Assembly: GCA_947564305.1 (NCBI GenBank)
Contig: CANOBT010000083.1
Span: 1-23,372, forward strand
DNA from: an uncultured Lachnospiraceae bacterium
Lineage (GTDB): Bacteria > Bacillota_A > Clostridia > Lachnospirales > Lachnospiraceae
Length of the DNA: 23,372 nt
Direction of reading: 5' to 3'
In this document: positions 14,970 to 23,316 of the stretch, piece after piece
How the letters are laid out: each line of letters opens with the position of its first letter
Numbering within the stretch: position 1 is the stretch's first letter
The notes under the pieces: model-generated
Seen by the model: the letters and a program-made list of their open reading frames with translations, nothing else
Databases searched by the model: none
Told to the model about the DNA's origin: nothing
Program-made: the position numbers and the translations under genes

Positions 14970-14990
14970 AGCAGAGTTTGGAGAAAAAAT

Positions 14991-17144
14991 ATGAGTAAAA
15001 AAGTGACTCTTACAATTGATGGCCAGAAGATTGTTGCTGATTCTACGAAAACAATCTTGGAAGCCGCTCTGGATAATGGAATCTACATTCCACATCTTTG
15101 CAGTCACGAAAATTTGCATCCTGCCGGTTCCTGCCGCCTATGTGTGGTAGGGCAGCAGGGAGTGGAAGGCGTCGTTACTTCTTGTATCACAAAGGTAAAA
15201 GAGGGAATGGTGATTGATACCCACGATGAGACTGCTGAGAATATCCGAAAACTTTCCTGTGATTTTATGTTTAAGACGCATCCTTCGGAATGTACAGGGT
15301 GCCCCAAATATGGAAAATGTCAGCTTCAATCTATTTCCCAATATGTGGGGGATACAGGGAGGAAGCTGAAAGCCAATACGATCAATGTAAAGGCGAACCA
15401 TGACAATCCGATCATCCTTCATGAAATGTACCGTTGTATTCTCTGCGGCCGCTGTGTCCGCGCCTGTAATGAACTAAGAGGCGTAGGAGCTATCCGGTTC
15501 GGAGAGGTGAATGGCCGAACTCAGGTTGTGATAGACGGGGACTCTTTAAAGGATGCAGACTGCCGTTTCTGTACGGCATGTGTGGAGGTCTGTCCTACGG
15601 GTTCAATCCGCGAGCATCAGGAACTTGCGGATAAACTTATAGGAAAGACACGGGAAGAGGGATTTGTTCCCTGCCGTTACGCGTGTCCTGCACATGTAGA
15701 CGTACCAAGATATATCCGATTCATTAAAGAAGGCAATTACAGTGCGGCAGCAGCCGTAGTGAGAGAGAAAGTTCCATTCCCTCATGCCCTCGGCTATATC
15801 TGTGTACATAACTGTGAGACGGAGTGTAAGCGGACACAGTTAAATGAAGCAATCTCCATTCGCAACCTGAAGCGATATGCGGCTCAGAATGATGATGGTT
15901 CATGGAAAGCAACTGGCTTTCATAAGCCTGCAACCGGTAAAAAGCTAGCCGTCATTGGAGCAGGCGCGGCTGGTCTGACCGCAGCTTGTTATGCGGCAAA
16001 GCTTGGACACCGTGTTACAGTATTCGAGGCAAGAGAGATGGCAGGCGGACAGATGCGCTATGGGATTCCCAATTACCGTCTCCCAAGAAAAGCTCTGGAA
16101 CAGGAGATAGAGGACATTCTGGAACAAGGGGATATTGAGATAAAATATAATACATCTGTTGACAATGCGCCAAAACTCTTAGAGCAAGGATATGATGCGG
16201 TGTTTGTTGCCATAGGGACACATATGGGGACAAAACTTCCGATTCCGGGAAATGACCTGGAAGGAGTGAATGTAAATGTTGATTTCCTTAGAGCATTTGA
16301 GGAAGGAACTGCTTCTGTTGGAAAGAAAGTGGTGATCTTAGGAGGCGGTAATGTTGCGGTAGATTGTGCCGGAGCAGCGCGCCGTTTGGGTGCGGAATCA
16401 GTATCTATGGCATGTCTGGAGGCATATGACAAGATGACCGCTTCTGAGGAAGAACGTACATGGGCAGAAGAGGAAGGAATCAAAATTTTCAACAGCAAGA
16501 CCTTCCACGAAATTATCAATGATGGAAACGGTCATTGCGCGGGCGTGAGAATCCAGGGGATTGAGCGATTTTATTTTGATGAGAACCGGAAAGCACATAT
16601 GGAACTTGCAGAAGGGACGGAAGAAGTCTTAGAAGCGGATACTGTTATTTTTGCAGTCGGACAGCGGCCGACGATTTCGTCAGATCCGGAAGTATTCGGG
16701 CTTGGGCTTACTCATGGTAATTATATTGCCGTTGAGGGACCGGACGGAGCGACAAGTGTACCGGGTATCTGGGCAGCCGGAGATGTGGTGACGGGAACCC
16801 AGTCCGTCATCAAGGCAATTGCATCTGCAAGAGAAGCTGTCAGTGCAATTGACTGCTATCTGGGCGGTGACGGCAATATTGAAGAAGCATTGGCTCCAGA
16901 GCAGTTCAAGAATCCATGGATTGGGGTAATCGAGGGCTTTGGCAGCAAGAAGCGTATAGATCCTCATGTTGTTCCCGTTCCGGAAAGAATTGTAAATTAT
17001 AAGGAATGCGGTCCTATGGATCATGGATTTGATGAGGAAATGTCTCGTTATGAAGCCTCAAGATGCCTGCAATGTGATCTCAGATGTGAACTGTCGCCTC
17101 AAAAATTCTGGAATGATTATGTATCAGGCGGGGAGGTGGAATGA
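14991..17144 (+). CDS. NuoG-like iron-sulfur domain fused to GltD-type NAD(P)H oxidoreductase
   Basis: A 717-residue multi-cofactor protein. Residues 1-80 are a [2Fe-2S] ferredoxin (Cys37, 48, 51, 65). A His-Cys3 [4Fe-4S] motif follows (His97, Cys101, 104, 110), then two [4Fe-4S] sites (Cys149/152/155/159 and 191/194/197/201), as in NuoG and Fe-only hydrogenases. From about 225 it is GltD-like: a cysteine-rich linker (Cys228, 232, 271, 275, 279), an FAD motif GAGAAG (323-328), a nucleotide motif GGGNVA (451-456), and GIWAAGDVV near 592-600. The Arg pair usual after the NADPH strand is Leu-Glu (476-477), so NADH use is possible. Two cysteines sit near the C-terminus (RCLQCDLRC). It is the likely electron entry point of the operon, passing electrons on to the neighbouring flavoproteins (inferred). 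Confidence 0.85.
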   Translation: MSKKVTLTIDGQKIVADSTKTILEAALDNGIYIPHLCSHENLHPAGSCRLCVVGQQGVEGVVTSCITKVKEGMVIDTHDETAENIRKLSCDFMFKTHPSECTGCPKYGKCQLQSISQYVGDTGRKLKANTINVKANHDNPIILHEMYRCILCGRCVRACNELRGVGAIRFGEVNGRTQVVIDGDSLKDADCRFCTACVEVCPTGSIREHQELADKLIGKTREEGFVPCRYACPAHVDVPRYIRFIKEGNYSAAAAVVREKVPFPHALGYICVHNCETECKRTQLNEAISIRNLKRYAAQNDDGSWKATGFHKPATGKKLAVIGAGAAGLTAACYAAKLGHRVTVFEAREMAGGQMRYGIPNYRLPRKALEQEIEDILEQGDIEIKYNTSVDNAPKLLEQGYDAVFVAIGTHMGTKLPIPGNDLEGVNVNVDFLRAFEEGTASVGKKVVILGGGNVAVDCAGAARRLGAESVSMACLEAYDKMTASEEERTWAEEEGIKIFNSKTFHEIINDGNGHCAGVRIQGIERFYFDENRKAHMELAEGTEEVLEADTVIFAVGQRPTISSDPEVFGLGLTHGNYIAVEGPDGATSVPGIWAAGDVVTGTQSVIKAIASAREAVSAIDCYLGGDGNIEEALAPEQFKNPWIGVIEGFGSKKRIDPHVVPVPERIVNYKECGPMDHGFDEEMSRYEASRCLQCDLRCELSPQKFWNDYVSGGEVE

Positions 17145-17147
17145 TCC

Positions 17148-18443
17148 ATGATGAAAGAAATTGATTGTACCACTTCTCAGGTACGCAGAATATTATCACC
17201 CTGTGCCGGGGAATTGCCGGCGGAAGCTGTGAAAATACTTTCCATCCATACGAAATATGGAACGGATTTTTCAATGGAACTTCAAGATGCAGCAAATCGG
17301 AAACATGCTAGACTGGTCGTAAATCTGGCGGCCGATGATAAAGACGCTCCGCTCAGTGAATATCTGGCAGTGCATCAGAAAGAAAAGCTTGACGCTGCTA
17401 TAAGATCTGTGGCAGAGGCAATAGATGCAGAAGAAATCATCATTGTAAAAACAAAAGAGATTGATTATACATTAGAATATGATAATGTACGGATCGTGGA
17501 GACAAAACGTTCATTGGTACTTCGGGAAGAATCGGCATTATATCATATGATCGAATCAGGAGAACTCAGGAGCTGCCCGTTGGAAAAAGATTTTCCGTCT
17601 CAGGGATATTCAGATGCACCGGCTGTTACGGTGGATGCAGAGACACTTTGCCGGATCTATGAAGCTGTGAAAGCAGATTATGTGGAATCAAAACTTGTGG
17701 TGGTCCGTACTGCCGAAGAAAGCCGGATTGCAGAAGTAAAGACCGGGACAACGCTTGCTGACCTTTTGAAAGCGTGTGGATTGCATGCAGAAAAGAGCGT
17801 CCTGGTAGGCGGAATTACTGGTGCATTTATTGGCAAAGAGGAACAGGCACAAAAAACGGTGGATCTTTCCGCAGATTGGGATGGTGTGACGGTGTATGGA
17901 AATCAGGACTGTCTGGCAGACGTAACCAGACAATTGGCTTTAAGCGCGGCGCAGGAATCCTGTGGAAAATGTGTCCTGTGCAGGGAAGGCACCTGGCATT
18001 TCCAGACCATTACACAGGATATCACAGAAGGAAAAGCAAAGAGAGAAGATTTGGCAATGATTCTTGATATCGGGCCGTTGATCCAGGCAGGCGCTTTCTG
18101 CTCTTTCGGCCAGAAGATGGCACGTGCAGTTGTAACATCCGTGGAACACAACCAGGCAGAATTAGAAGCCCATTTTGTGAAAAAAACCTGTCCCGCCGGG
18201 GTATGCAAAGCATTTGCAAAATTGGTGATTGATCCAACAAAATGTACCGGATGCGGCGAGTGTATTGATGCCTGCGATGAAGACGCGATCTTGGGAAAGA
18301 AAAAATTTATCCATATGATCGACATGGATCTGTGTGAGAACTGCGGTAAGTGTATGGAAGCCTGTGAGGAAGATGCAGTTGTGATGCAGGACGGAACCAT
18401 CCGTATTCCAAAGAAACTTGTAAAAGTAGGAAAATTCAAATAA
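17148..18443 (+). CDS. NuoF/HydB-like iron-sulfur subunit with degenerate FMN/NADH site
   Basis: A 431-residue protein. The C-terminal half is clearly NuoF/HydB-like: an SLBB-type region (about 183-250), the [4Fe-4S] motif SCGKCVLCREGT (Cys272, 275, 278) with Cys318, a CPAGVC segment (348-353), and a two-cluster ferredoxin (Cys366/369/372/376 and 396/399/402/406). The N-terminal half only loosely follows the NuoF fold. The glycine-rich FMN motif (GxGGAGFPTG) and the GEETAL-type NADH segment are missing, with only EESALYHMIESG (128-139) recalling it. It is also shorter than HydB. So it probably conducts electrons without oxidising NADH itself, paired with the preceding subunit. The start at 17148 is three bases after the upstream stop and has a GGGGAGG ribosome site. 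Cytosolic. Confidence 0.83.
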   Translation: MMKEIDCTTSQVRRILSPCAGELPAEAVKILSIHTKYGTDFSMELQDAANRKHARLVVNLAADDKDAPLSEYLAVHQKEKLDAAIRSVAEAIDAEEIIIVKTKEIDYTLEYDNVRIVETKRSLVLREESALYHMIESGELRSCPLEKDFPSQGYSDAPAVTVDAETLCRIYEAVKADYVESKLVVVRTAEESRIAEVKTGTTLADLLKACGLHAEKSVLVGGITGAFIGKEEQAQKTVDLSADWDGVTVYGNQDCLADVTRQLALSAAQESCGKCVLCREGTWHFQTITQDITEGKAKREDLAMILDIGPLIQAGAFCSFGQKMARAVVTSVEHNQAELEAHFVKKTCPAGVCKAFAKLVIDPTKCTGCGECIDACDEDAILGKKKFIHMIDMDLCENCGKCMEACEEDAVVMQDGTIRIPKKLVKVGKFK

Positions 18444-18469
18444 CGATACGGCCAAAGGAGGAAAATGGC

Positions 18470-19414
18470 ATGAAAATCTTAGGTATTTCTTCGGGCACAT
18501 TTAACGGCTCAAATGATTCTTTGTGTAAAGAAGCACTTATGGGAGCAAAAGAAGCAGGTGCGGAAATTGAATTTATTAATCTGCATAAACTGGATATCAA
18601 ACATTGTACCGGATGTATTGCCTGCGTAAAAGCCTTAATGGGTGGAAAAGGGCGTGTCTGTGCGCTTAAGGATGATTTCATGTGGCTGCTGAATAAGATG
18701 TTGGATGCAGATGGAATCATGATGGTATCCCCGATTTTCGAAAATGGAGTTCCAGGAATCGTACATACAATCTGTGACCGCTTCGGGCCGTCAATGGACC
18801 GTGGAAATCTGGTAATTGCAGATATGCTCAATAAGAAAGCAGGCGGCCCGGGCGTGGATCCGCGTCTTCTGAAAGATAAAGTAATCTCCTTTATCGGCAT
18901 TGGCGGTTCTGACTGGGGGTCCCTGGTTCAGATGGATCATGGAATGGTGGCAATGAGTCCGATGTGGAAGATTATTGATAACGATAAGTTCCAGTGGTCC
19001 AAGACCATTTTGATGGATGACGCGGCGATAGAAAGGGCACACCAGATTGGAGTGAATCTTGCAAATGCCGCAAAGGATATTCCAAATGCCGAGTGGCACG
19101 GTCCGGAAGGCATCTGTCCACATTGTCACTGCAATAACTTTTATGTTGAGCCGGGTTCCACCCATGCAATCTGCGGTCTGTGTGGAATGGAGGGCGAACT
19201 GGAGGTCGTAGATGGCAAGATTCAGATTAACTATCCGGCAGAGCAGTATGAATTGGCACATGATACCATGTCTGGCAAGATGAAGCACGGAAAGGATATT
19301 CAGGAGAATGAAGGCCGTCTGGCTGAATTACAGAAAAACAGTGATGAATTTAAAGCACGTAAAAAGAAATATATGGAATTCATTAAACCGACAGTTCCGG
19401 AAAGAGAAGCATAA
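18470..19414 (+). CDS. Iron-sulfur flavoprotein (flavodoxin-fold, FMN reductase family) with zinc-ribbon-like tail
   Basis: A 314-residue protein. Residues 1-200 have the NADPH-dependent FMN reductase / flavodoxin fold, with the FMN phosphate loop SSGTFNGSND (7-16) and SPIFENGVPG (87-96). Cysteines 46, 49, 52 and 64 form a CX2CX2CX11C motif like that binding [4Fe-4S] in archaeal and clostridial Isf proteins. Residues 216-238 add a second cysteine group (216, 219, 221, 235, 238) that resembles a small zinc ribbon. The last 50 residues are charged and helical. A perfect AAAGGAGG site fixes the start. It is the last gene of the operon, before a hairpin terminator. It is likely an electron carrier, or a second reductase acting with the FAD enzyme (inferred). 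Confidence 0.82.
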   Translation: MKILGISSGTFNGSNDSLCKEALMGAKEAGAEIEFINLHKLDIKHCTGCIACVKALMGGKGRVCALKDDFMWLLNKMLDADGIMMVSPIFENGVPGIVHTICDRFGPSMDRGNLVIADMLNKKAGGPGVDPRLLKDKVISFIGIGGSDWGSLVQMDHGMVAMSPMWKIIDNDKFQWSKTILMDDAAIERAHQIGVNLANAAKDIPNAEWHGPEGICPHCHCNNFYVEPGSTHAICGLCGMEGELEVVDGKIQINYPAEQYELAHDTMSGKMKHGKDIQENEGRLAELQKNSDEFKARKKKYMEFIKPTVPEREA

Positions 19415-19430
19415 TAGCGATTGTAAAGCT

Positions 19431-19465
19431 GAAACAGCATGCAGGAAGATTCTGCATGCTGTTTC
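19431..19465. terminator. Hairpin terminator between convergent genes
   Basis: A perfect 14-bp stem, GAAACAGCATGCAG (19431-19444) and CTGCATGCTGTTTC (19452-19465), with a 7-base loop. It starts 16 bases after the flavoprotein stop and faces the 3' end of the minus-strand esterase. There is no long T-run after the stem, so efficiency is uncertain, but the position and stability fit a bidirectional terminator. Confidence 0.75.
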
Positions 19466-19527
19466 GTCGTAAATAGATTATCGTTTCGCATTTACCTGAG
19501 CATTCATATGGTTGAAGGACTTTTCCA

Positions 19528-20448
19528 TTATATGTAGTATTTTTTGATGAACTCAAGTGCTTCCGCTGCCCCTTTATGCAGGGTTCCATCCAATATCAAT
19601 TTCTTCGTTTCTTCGCCTAGATAATCTGCCGGAGCTCCGTCACCGAATCCATATTCATAATATCCATGAGGCATTCCTTCGGCGTTAGAGAGATAGACCG
19701 ATACACCGGCTTCCTGAAGCATTTTGGCATATTGTTCCCCTTCCGCACGGAGAGAGTCATTTTCAGAAGTACGGATGATTGCGGTGGGAAGACCGGTTAA
19801 TTCTTCTTTCGTTGCAAAAATGGGAGAAGCAGTAATCTTCTTTGCATCCTCCGGTTTGATATAAAGCTCATTAAATACAGCATTGATCGGACCATCCAGG
19901 CTGCCAGGCCCCTTTTCCGCGTAATTGGTCGCCCAGTCTACAGCCGGATAGTTTAAAATCTGATAATCGTATAGTGATTCGCCTTTTTCCTTTGCGTAAA
20001 TGCAGACTGTTGCGGCAAGGGTAGCCCCTGCGCTGTTTCCAAACACTGAAATATGTTCTTTGTCAAAGCCAAATTCGTCCGCATGATCCCTCAGGTAAAT
20101 GGTTGCGTCGTAAGCATCCTCCAGAGCACATGGATACATATAGTCGGGAGTCTTACGATAGTCGATGGATGCAATGTTTACATCCAGTGATTTTCTCATA
20201 GCATCCCACATGGTATCATCCAGTGCACAGCCGCCGAACAGAAAACCGCCGCCGTGAAAACCGATTAATAAGGGAGCATGTTGCCTTGCTGCCGGGTAAT
20301 AGACCATGTCAATGTCACGTCCTTCCAGTGGGAGTACATGACGGGTGCCGGATACAGGAATCATTTTGTTTGCTGCCCGCATACCTCCGATTTGAGAGAG
20401 GACGTCCTGCTTGATGCTTTCAATGATTGCACGCATATCTTGTTCCAT
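19528..20448 (-). CDS. HSL-family alpha/beta hydrolase (esterase)
   Basis: A 306-residue cytosolic carboxylesterase of the hormone-sensitive-lipase family. It shows HGGGF (65-69), GNSAG with nucleophile Ser139, Asp231 in ENDSLRAEG, and His261 in PHGYYEYG, which form a complete triad. Its start has a perfect AAGGAGG site (minus strand, 20457-20463). It is divergent from the AraC-type regulator and separate from the operon before it. It is only moderately similar to the in-operon esterase, so it is not a recent duplicate. It probably removes an acyl or alkyl group from a substrate brought in by the neighbouring GPH symporter (inferred). Confidence 0.87.
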   Translation of the reverse strand: MEQDMRAIIESIKQDVLSQIGGMRAANKMIPVSGTRHVLPLEGRDIDMVYYPAARQHAPLLIGFHGGGFLFGGCALDDTMWDAMRKSLDVNIASIDYRKTPDYMYPCALEDAYDATIYLRDHADEFGFDKEHISVFGNSAGATLAATVCIYAKEKGESLYDYQILNYPAVDWATNYAEKGPGSLDGPINAVFNELYIKPEDAKKITASPIFATKEELTGLPTAIIRTSENDSLRAEGEQYAKMLQEAGVSVYLSNAEGMPHGYYEYGFGDGAPADYLGEETKKLILDGTLHKGAAEALEFIKKYYI

Positions 20449-20565
20449 AGAAAAAACCTCCTTAGTGGTATATGTTTTATGTTATAATTTTATAAAAAAC
20501 ATGACCCGGCGGCAATGGAGTGAAATGCCAAAAAATATGGTTTTGTTGTTGTGAGGATAAGACAT
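20449..20565. promoter_or_regulatory. Divergent promoter region, esterase / AraC regulator
   Basis: An AT-rich spacer. On the plus strand a perfect TATAAT (20483-20488) has no good -35. On the minus strand TATAAA (20489-20494) pairs with TTGCCG (20510-20515) at a short 15-base spacing. The two -10-like hexamers are adjacent, so expression of the two genes may be mutually exclusive or activator-dependent. No clear operator repeat is seen. Confidence 0.4.
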
Positions 20566-21660
20566 ATGAAGATAAGAATGTTGGAACAGTGGATATACGA
20601 ACTTTCTCCGTTTGAACAAAAACTGAAAGAATGGTATCAGAATCATGGCACACTAATGCCGGAATCAGTCTTTATCCAAAAGCATGTGGAATTGCAGAGA
20701 TTGAATCAGGGGAGAACACATTTGTTTTCAAGGTTGGATGCTAGCTGTAAGGATTATGGGCAGGTGAAAAAATACACGGGGAAACAATATGCGAATTTAA
20801 GCAAGGTTCAATGGAGAGAGGAAAAGGAACAGTTTTTTATACAGAAGCATCCAAATTATTTCCCGGAAATGAAAGCAAAGATTGATAAAGTGTGTATTTC
20901 CTATATGATGTACGGACAGGGAGAAAGTGCTCTGGATATCGGTGGGCGGACGGAAAAAATTGCACTGCAGGAGGGGGATTTGCTTTTGACTGCACCGGAC
21001 AGTGTTGTGGCGAGAAAAATTGTCGATGATGAATCTGTGTTGATTGTTGCCGGTATGGGAGAGGAAGCCTTCTATAAAAGTCTGACAGAAAGCTGTCCGC
21101 AGGGAATGTTGGCCGGTTTTTTTGCGGGAATCCTGTGCCAGAAGGAAAATAACAGCTACTTAATTTTTCATACAAAGGGGGATATGTGGATTCGACATTT
21201 GTTTCAGCGCGCAATGCTGGAATTTGCAGAGGGTGGTGCGGCATCATATCAGATTGTGCCGCTTGTGATGGAACTGATTTTTGCATATGCCCAGAAAGAA
21301 TATGGAGAACAGACAACGCTATCAGTAAAGGGGGATACGAATATCAGCAGAATGCCGCTTTTTTTAAATTATCTGCAGGAGAATTATCAGGAGTTTTCCT
21401 TAGAAAAAATGGCAAGGTATTTTCATTTGAGTTCCTATTATGTAAGCCGTTCTTTTCAGAAATATATGGGGAAGACCATCCGCGAAACATTGAAAGAAAT
21501 CCGTATTTCTGTGGCGGAGATTTTATTGAGGAATACGGAATATGGAGTGAATGAAGTGGCGGAATTGGTGGGGTATCAGGATATTTCTTATTTTATTGAA
21601 TTGTTTCGGAAAGAGAAGGGGATGACACCGCTGCAGTATCGGAAATCTATGGAAAAGTAA
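20566..21660 (+). CDS. AraC-family transcriptional regulator
   Basis: A 364-residue regulator. The C-terminal 100 residues hold the paired helix-turn-helix of AraC/XylS: FSLEKMARYFHLSSYYVSR for the first, VNEVAELVGYQDISYFIEL for the second, closing with GMTPLQYRK. The middle region (about 110-150) looks like a small cupin-type ligand pocket (ALDIGG, EGDLLLTAPDS). The start is ATG 20566 with GAGG at 20553-20556; the frame's earlier GTG (20551) overlaps this site and is rejected. It sits between a divergent esterase and a downstream GPH symporter and likely activates both in response to the transported compound (inferred). Confidence 0.88.
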   Translation: MKIRMLEQWIYELSPFEQKLKEWYQNHGTLMPESVFIQKHVELQRLNQGRTHLFSRLDASCKDYGQVKKYTGKQYANLSKVQWREEKEQFFIQKHPNYFPEMKAKIDKVCISYMMYGQGESALDIGGRTEKIALQEGDLLLTAPDSVVARKIVDDESVLIVAGMGEEAFYKSLTESCPQGMLAGFFAGILCQKENNSYLIFHTKGDMWIRHLFQRAMLEFAEGGAASYQIVPLVMELIFAYAQKEYGEQTTLSVKGDTNISRMPLFLNYLQENYQEFSLEKMARYFHLSSYYVSRSFQKYMGKTIRETLKEIRISVAEILLRNTEYGVNEVAELVGYQDISYFIELFRKEKGMTPLQYRKSMEK

Positions 21661-21821
21661 AAAGGTCTTTGCATATGCCAAAATTCCGCCAGTATTATAT
21701 AATGAAATTTTGAGTTCTCAAAAAGCCGATTTTTCTGAAATAATAGTCGGTATTTATTCAAAACGGCCCATGCTATGATAATCCTGTCATTAAGAAAATA
21801 AAAGTGATGGAGGAAAAAAAC
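21661..21821 (+). promoter_or_regulatory. Leader and promoter region of the GPH symporter
   Basis: A 161-base AT-rich gap. A perfect TATAAT (21698-21703) has no -35 match. It is flanked by a 7-bp inverted repeat CAAAATT/AATTTTG with a loop of about 21 bases. Further on, CTCAAAAAGCCG and TTCAAAACGGCC look like imperfect direct repeats of the kind AraC proteins bind. The palindrome GCATATGC occurs at 21671-21678 and again at 23239-23246. The weak -35 fits activation by the AraC protein encoded just upstream. Confidence 0.35.
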
Positions 21822-23180
21822 ATGGGTAATGAGATGAAGAAAGTCGGTTTTTCGGCGAAGTTTTCTATCGGATTCGGTGTCTTTGGACAATCGCTTCTGA
21901 CAGGTATTGCAACTAGTTATATCTTATTTTTCGGCACCGATATCCTGGGGATATCTGCAATGGCGATCAGTAACATTCTGTTGTTTTCCAAGCTGTTCGA
22001 TGGTGTGACCGACCTGGGGATGGGGGTTGTGCTAGATAAGACGAAAAGCAAAAATGGAAAAGCGAGGCCGTGGATCATACGCTCCGTCGTTCCATATGCA
22101 TTGTGCTCGATTCTCTTATTTGCGGTTCCGCAGAATTTTGACAGCAACATGAAGCTTGTCTGGATTTTTGTAGTTTATAATCTGTATGCACTGGCGTATA
22201 CTGCTCTGGGAATTTCTATGAACACATTGAACATCCGTCTTACCAGAGATGAAAAAGAAGTAAATTCAATTAGTACAGTATTGATGTTTGGCACGATTTT
22301 CGGAAATGTTGTGATCAATGCAGTTGCAGTAGGCGCATTGACTGCGCTTAGTGGAAGTGAAAACTTTACACAGGCAGGATTTGTCAAGCTGACAGTGATT
22401 CTTGGAGTTGTATGCATACTCGGCGGATTTGCGTCTTACTTTACCACTACGGAAATACCGGATGATGAAACAAAAGCAACAGAAAAACCATCTTCTATTG
22501 AAGGGATTAAGAGCTTGGTGAAAAATAAATACTGGCTGATGCAGGTGGCAAATACATTCTTTATCTACTTTGGACTGAATGCGCGTCTGGCTGCAATGGT
22601 ATATTATGGGATTTATGTACTTGGCAATCCGGGACTGATTACAGTTCTAGTCATCGCAGATAATATTCCGGGACTTCTGGCGATGCCGATTGCGCTGAAT
22701 ATCTGCAACAAGGTTGGAAAGAGAAAAGCATCCCTGATCGGTCTATGTTGTACAATGATTGGTTTTGCGCTGATGTTCCTGAATATACATAATTTTCCGC
22801 TGTTTATCGCAGGTCTGATCATTAAGGGACTTTTCTTCTCTCCAGTTCAGGGAGTCGGAAATTCCTTTATCGTGGACAGCGCCGTATACGGGGAGTGGAA
22901 GACAGGCGTCAAAGCAGAAGGGATGGCATTCAGTGCAGTCAGCTTTGCGAACAAGCTCAGCAGTGGCCTGGCAGGTGTTGTTGTTGGATGGGTACTGACT
23001 CTGACTGGCTATGTGGCAAATGCTGCGCAGCAGACACCGGCTGCTACGAATGGTATTATTTTTTTGTACATCGGTGTGACATTCATCTGCACGATTGGGC
23101 AGATTATAGTATTTGCTTTCTATGACCTGGATGGAAAAATCGGAAATATCCGTAAAGAACTAGAGATGAGAAATCAGTAA
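21822..23180 (+). CDS. GPH-family sugar/glycoside:cation symporter (MFS)
   Basis: A 452-residue, 12-helix membrane transporter of the glycoside-pentoside-hexuronide symporter family. The N-terminal half has FGQSLLTGIATSYILFFGTD and the conserved loop motif DGVTDLGMGVVLDKTKSKNGKARPW in loop 2-3, which is the GPH hallmark. The start is ATG 21822 because GGAGG (21809-21813) is eight bases upstream; the in-frame GTG 21804 and ATG 21807 precede that site. Known members carry sugars, glycosides or glucuronides, and homologues occur beside genes for plant or steroid conjugates. With the AraC regulator and esterase it likely forms an uptake unit. The substrate is not readable. Confidence 0.85.
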   Translation: MGNEMKKVGFSAKFSIGFGVFGQSLLTGIATSYILFFGTDILGISAMAISNILLFSKLFDGVTDLGMGVVLDKTKSKNGKARPWIIRSVVPYALCSILLFAVPQNFDSNMKLVWIFVVYNLYALAYTALGISMNTLNIRLTRDEKEVNSISTVLMFGTIFGNVVINAVAVGALTALSGSENFTQAGFVKLTVILGVVCILGGFASYFTTTEIPDDETKATEKPSSIEGIKSLVKNKYWLMQVANTFFIYFGLNARLAAMVYYGIYVLGNPGLITVLVIADNIPGLLAMPIALNICNKVGKRKASLIGLCCTMIGFALMFLNIHNFPLFIAGLIIKGLFFSPVQGVGNSFIVDSAVYGEWKTGVKAEGMAFSAVSFANKLSSGLAGVVVGWVLTLTGYVANAAQQTPAATNGIIFLYIGVTFICTIGQIIVFAFYDLDGKIGNIRKELEMRNQ

Positions 23181-23230
23181 GGAATTGCCGCAAATTATTT
23201 TGAGACAGTCCCTTAACAGGACGAAAGATT

Positions 23231-23309
23231 TGCTGTGGGCATATGCAGGCCAGGTTACAGCCTTTAGTACATTGAATCATGATATTTGATGTACCAGATG
23301 CTCACAGCA
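23231..23309. repeat. Three-armed inverted-repeat structure between convergent genes
   Basis: The outer stem is TGCTGTGGGCAT (23231-23242) with ATGCTCACAGCA (23298-23309), 12 bp with one G-U. Inside it are two more stems: a short AGGC (23247-23250) / GCCT (23260-23263), and an 11-bp stem 23267-23277 / 23284-23294 with two G-U pairs and a CATGAT loop. It lies between the symporter stop and the minus-strand AraC-type gene. It may be a bidirectional terminator, a small RNA or a remnant of a mobile repeat. No T-run is present. Confidence 0.45.
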
Positions 23310-23316
23310 GCTATTA

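Noticed and set aside
13506..19414. Identification as a bile-acid (bai) or equol-type operon
   Set aside because: There is no BaiB/E/CD/H-like set, no NADH:flavin-oxidoreductase-type reductase and no hydroxysteroid dehydrogenase. Only loosely related flavoproteins are present.
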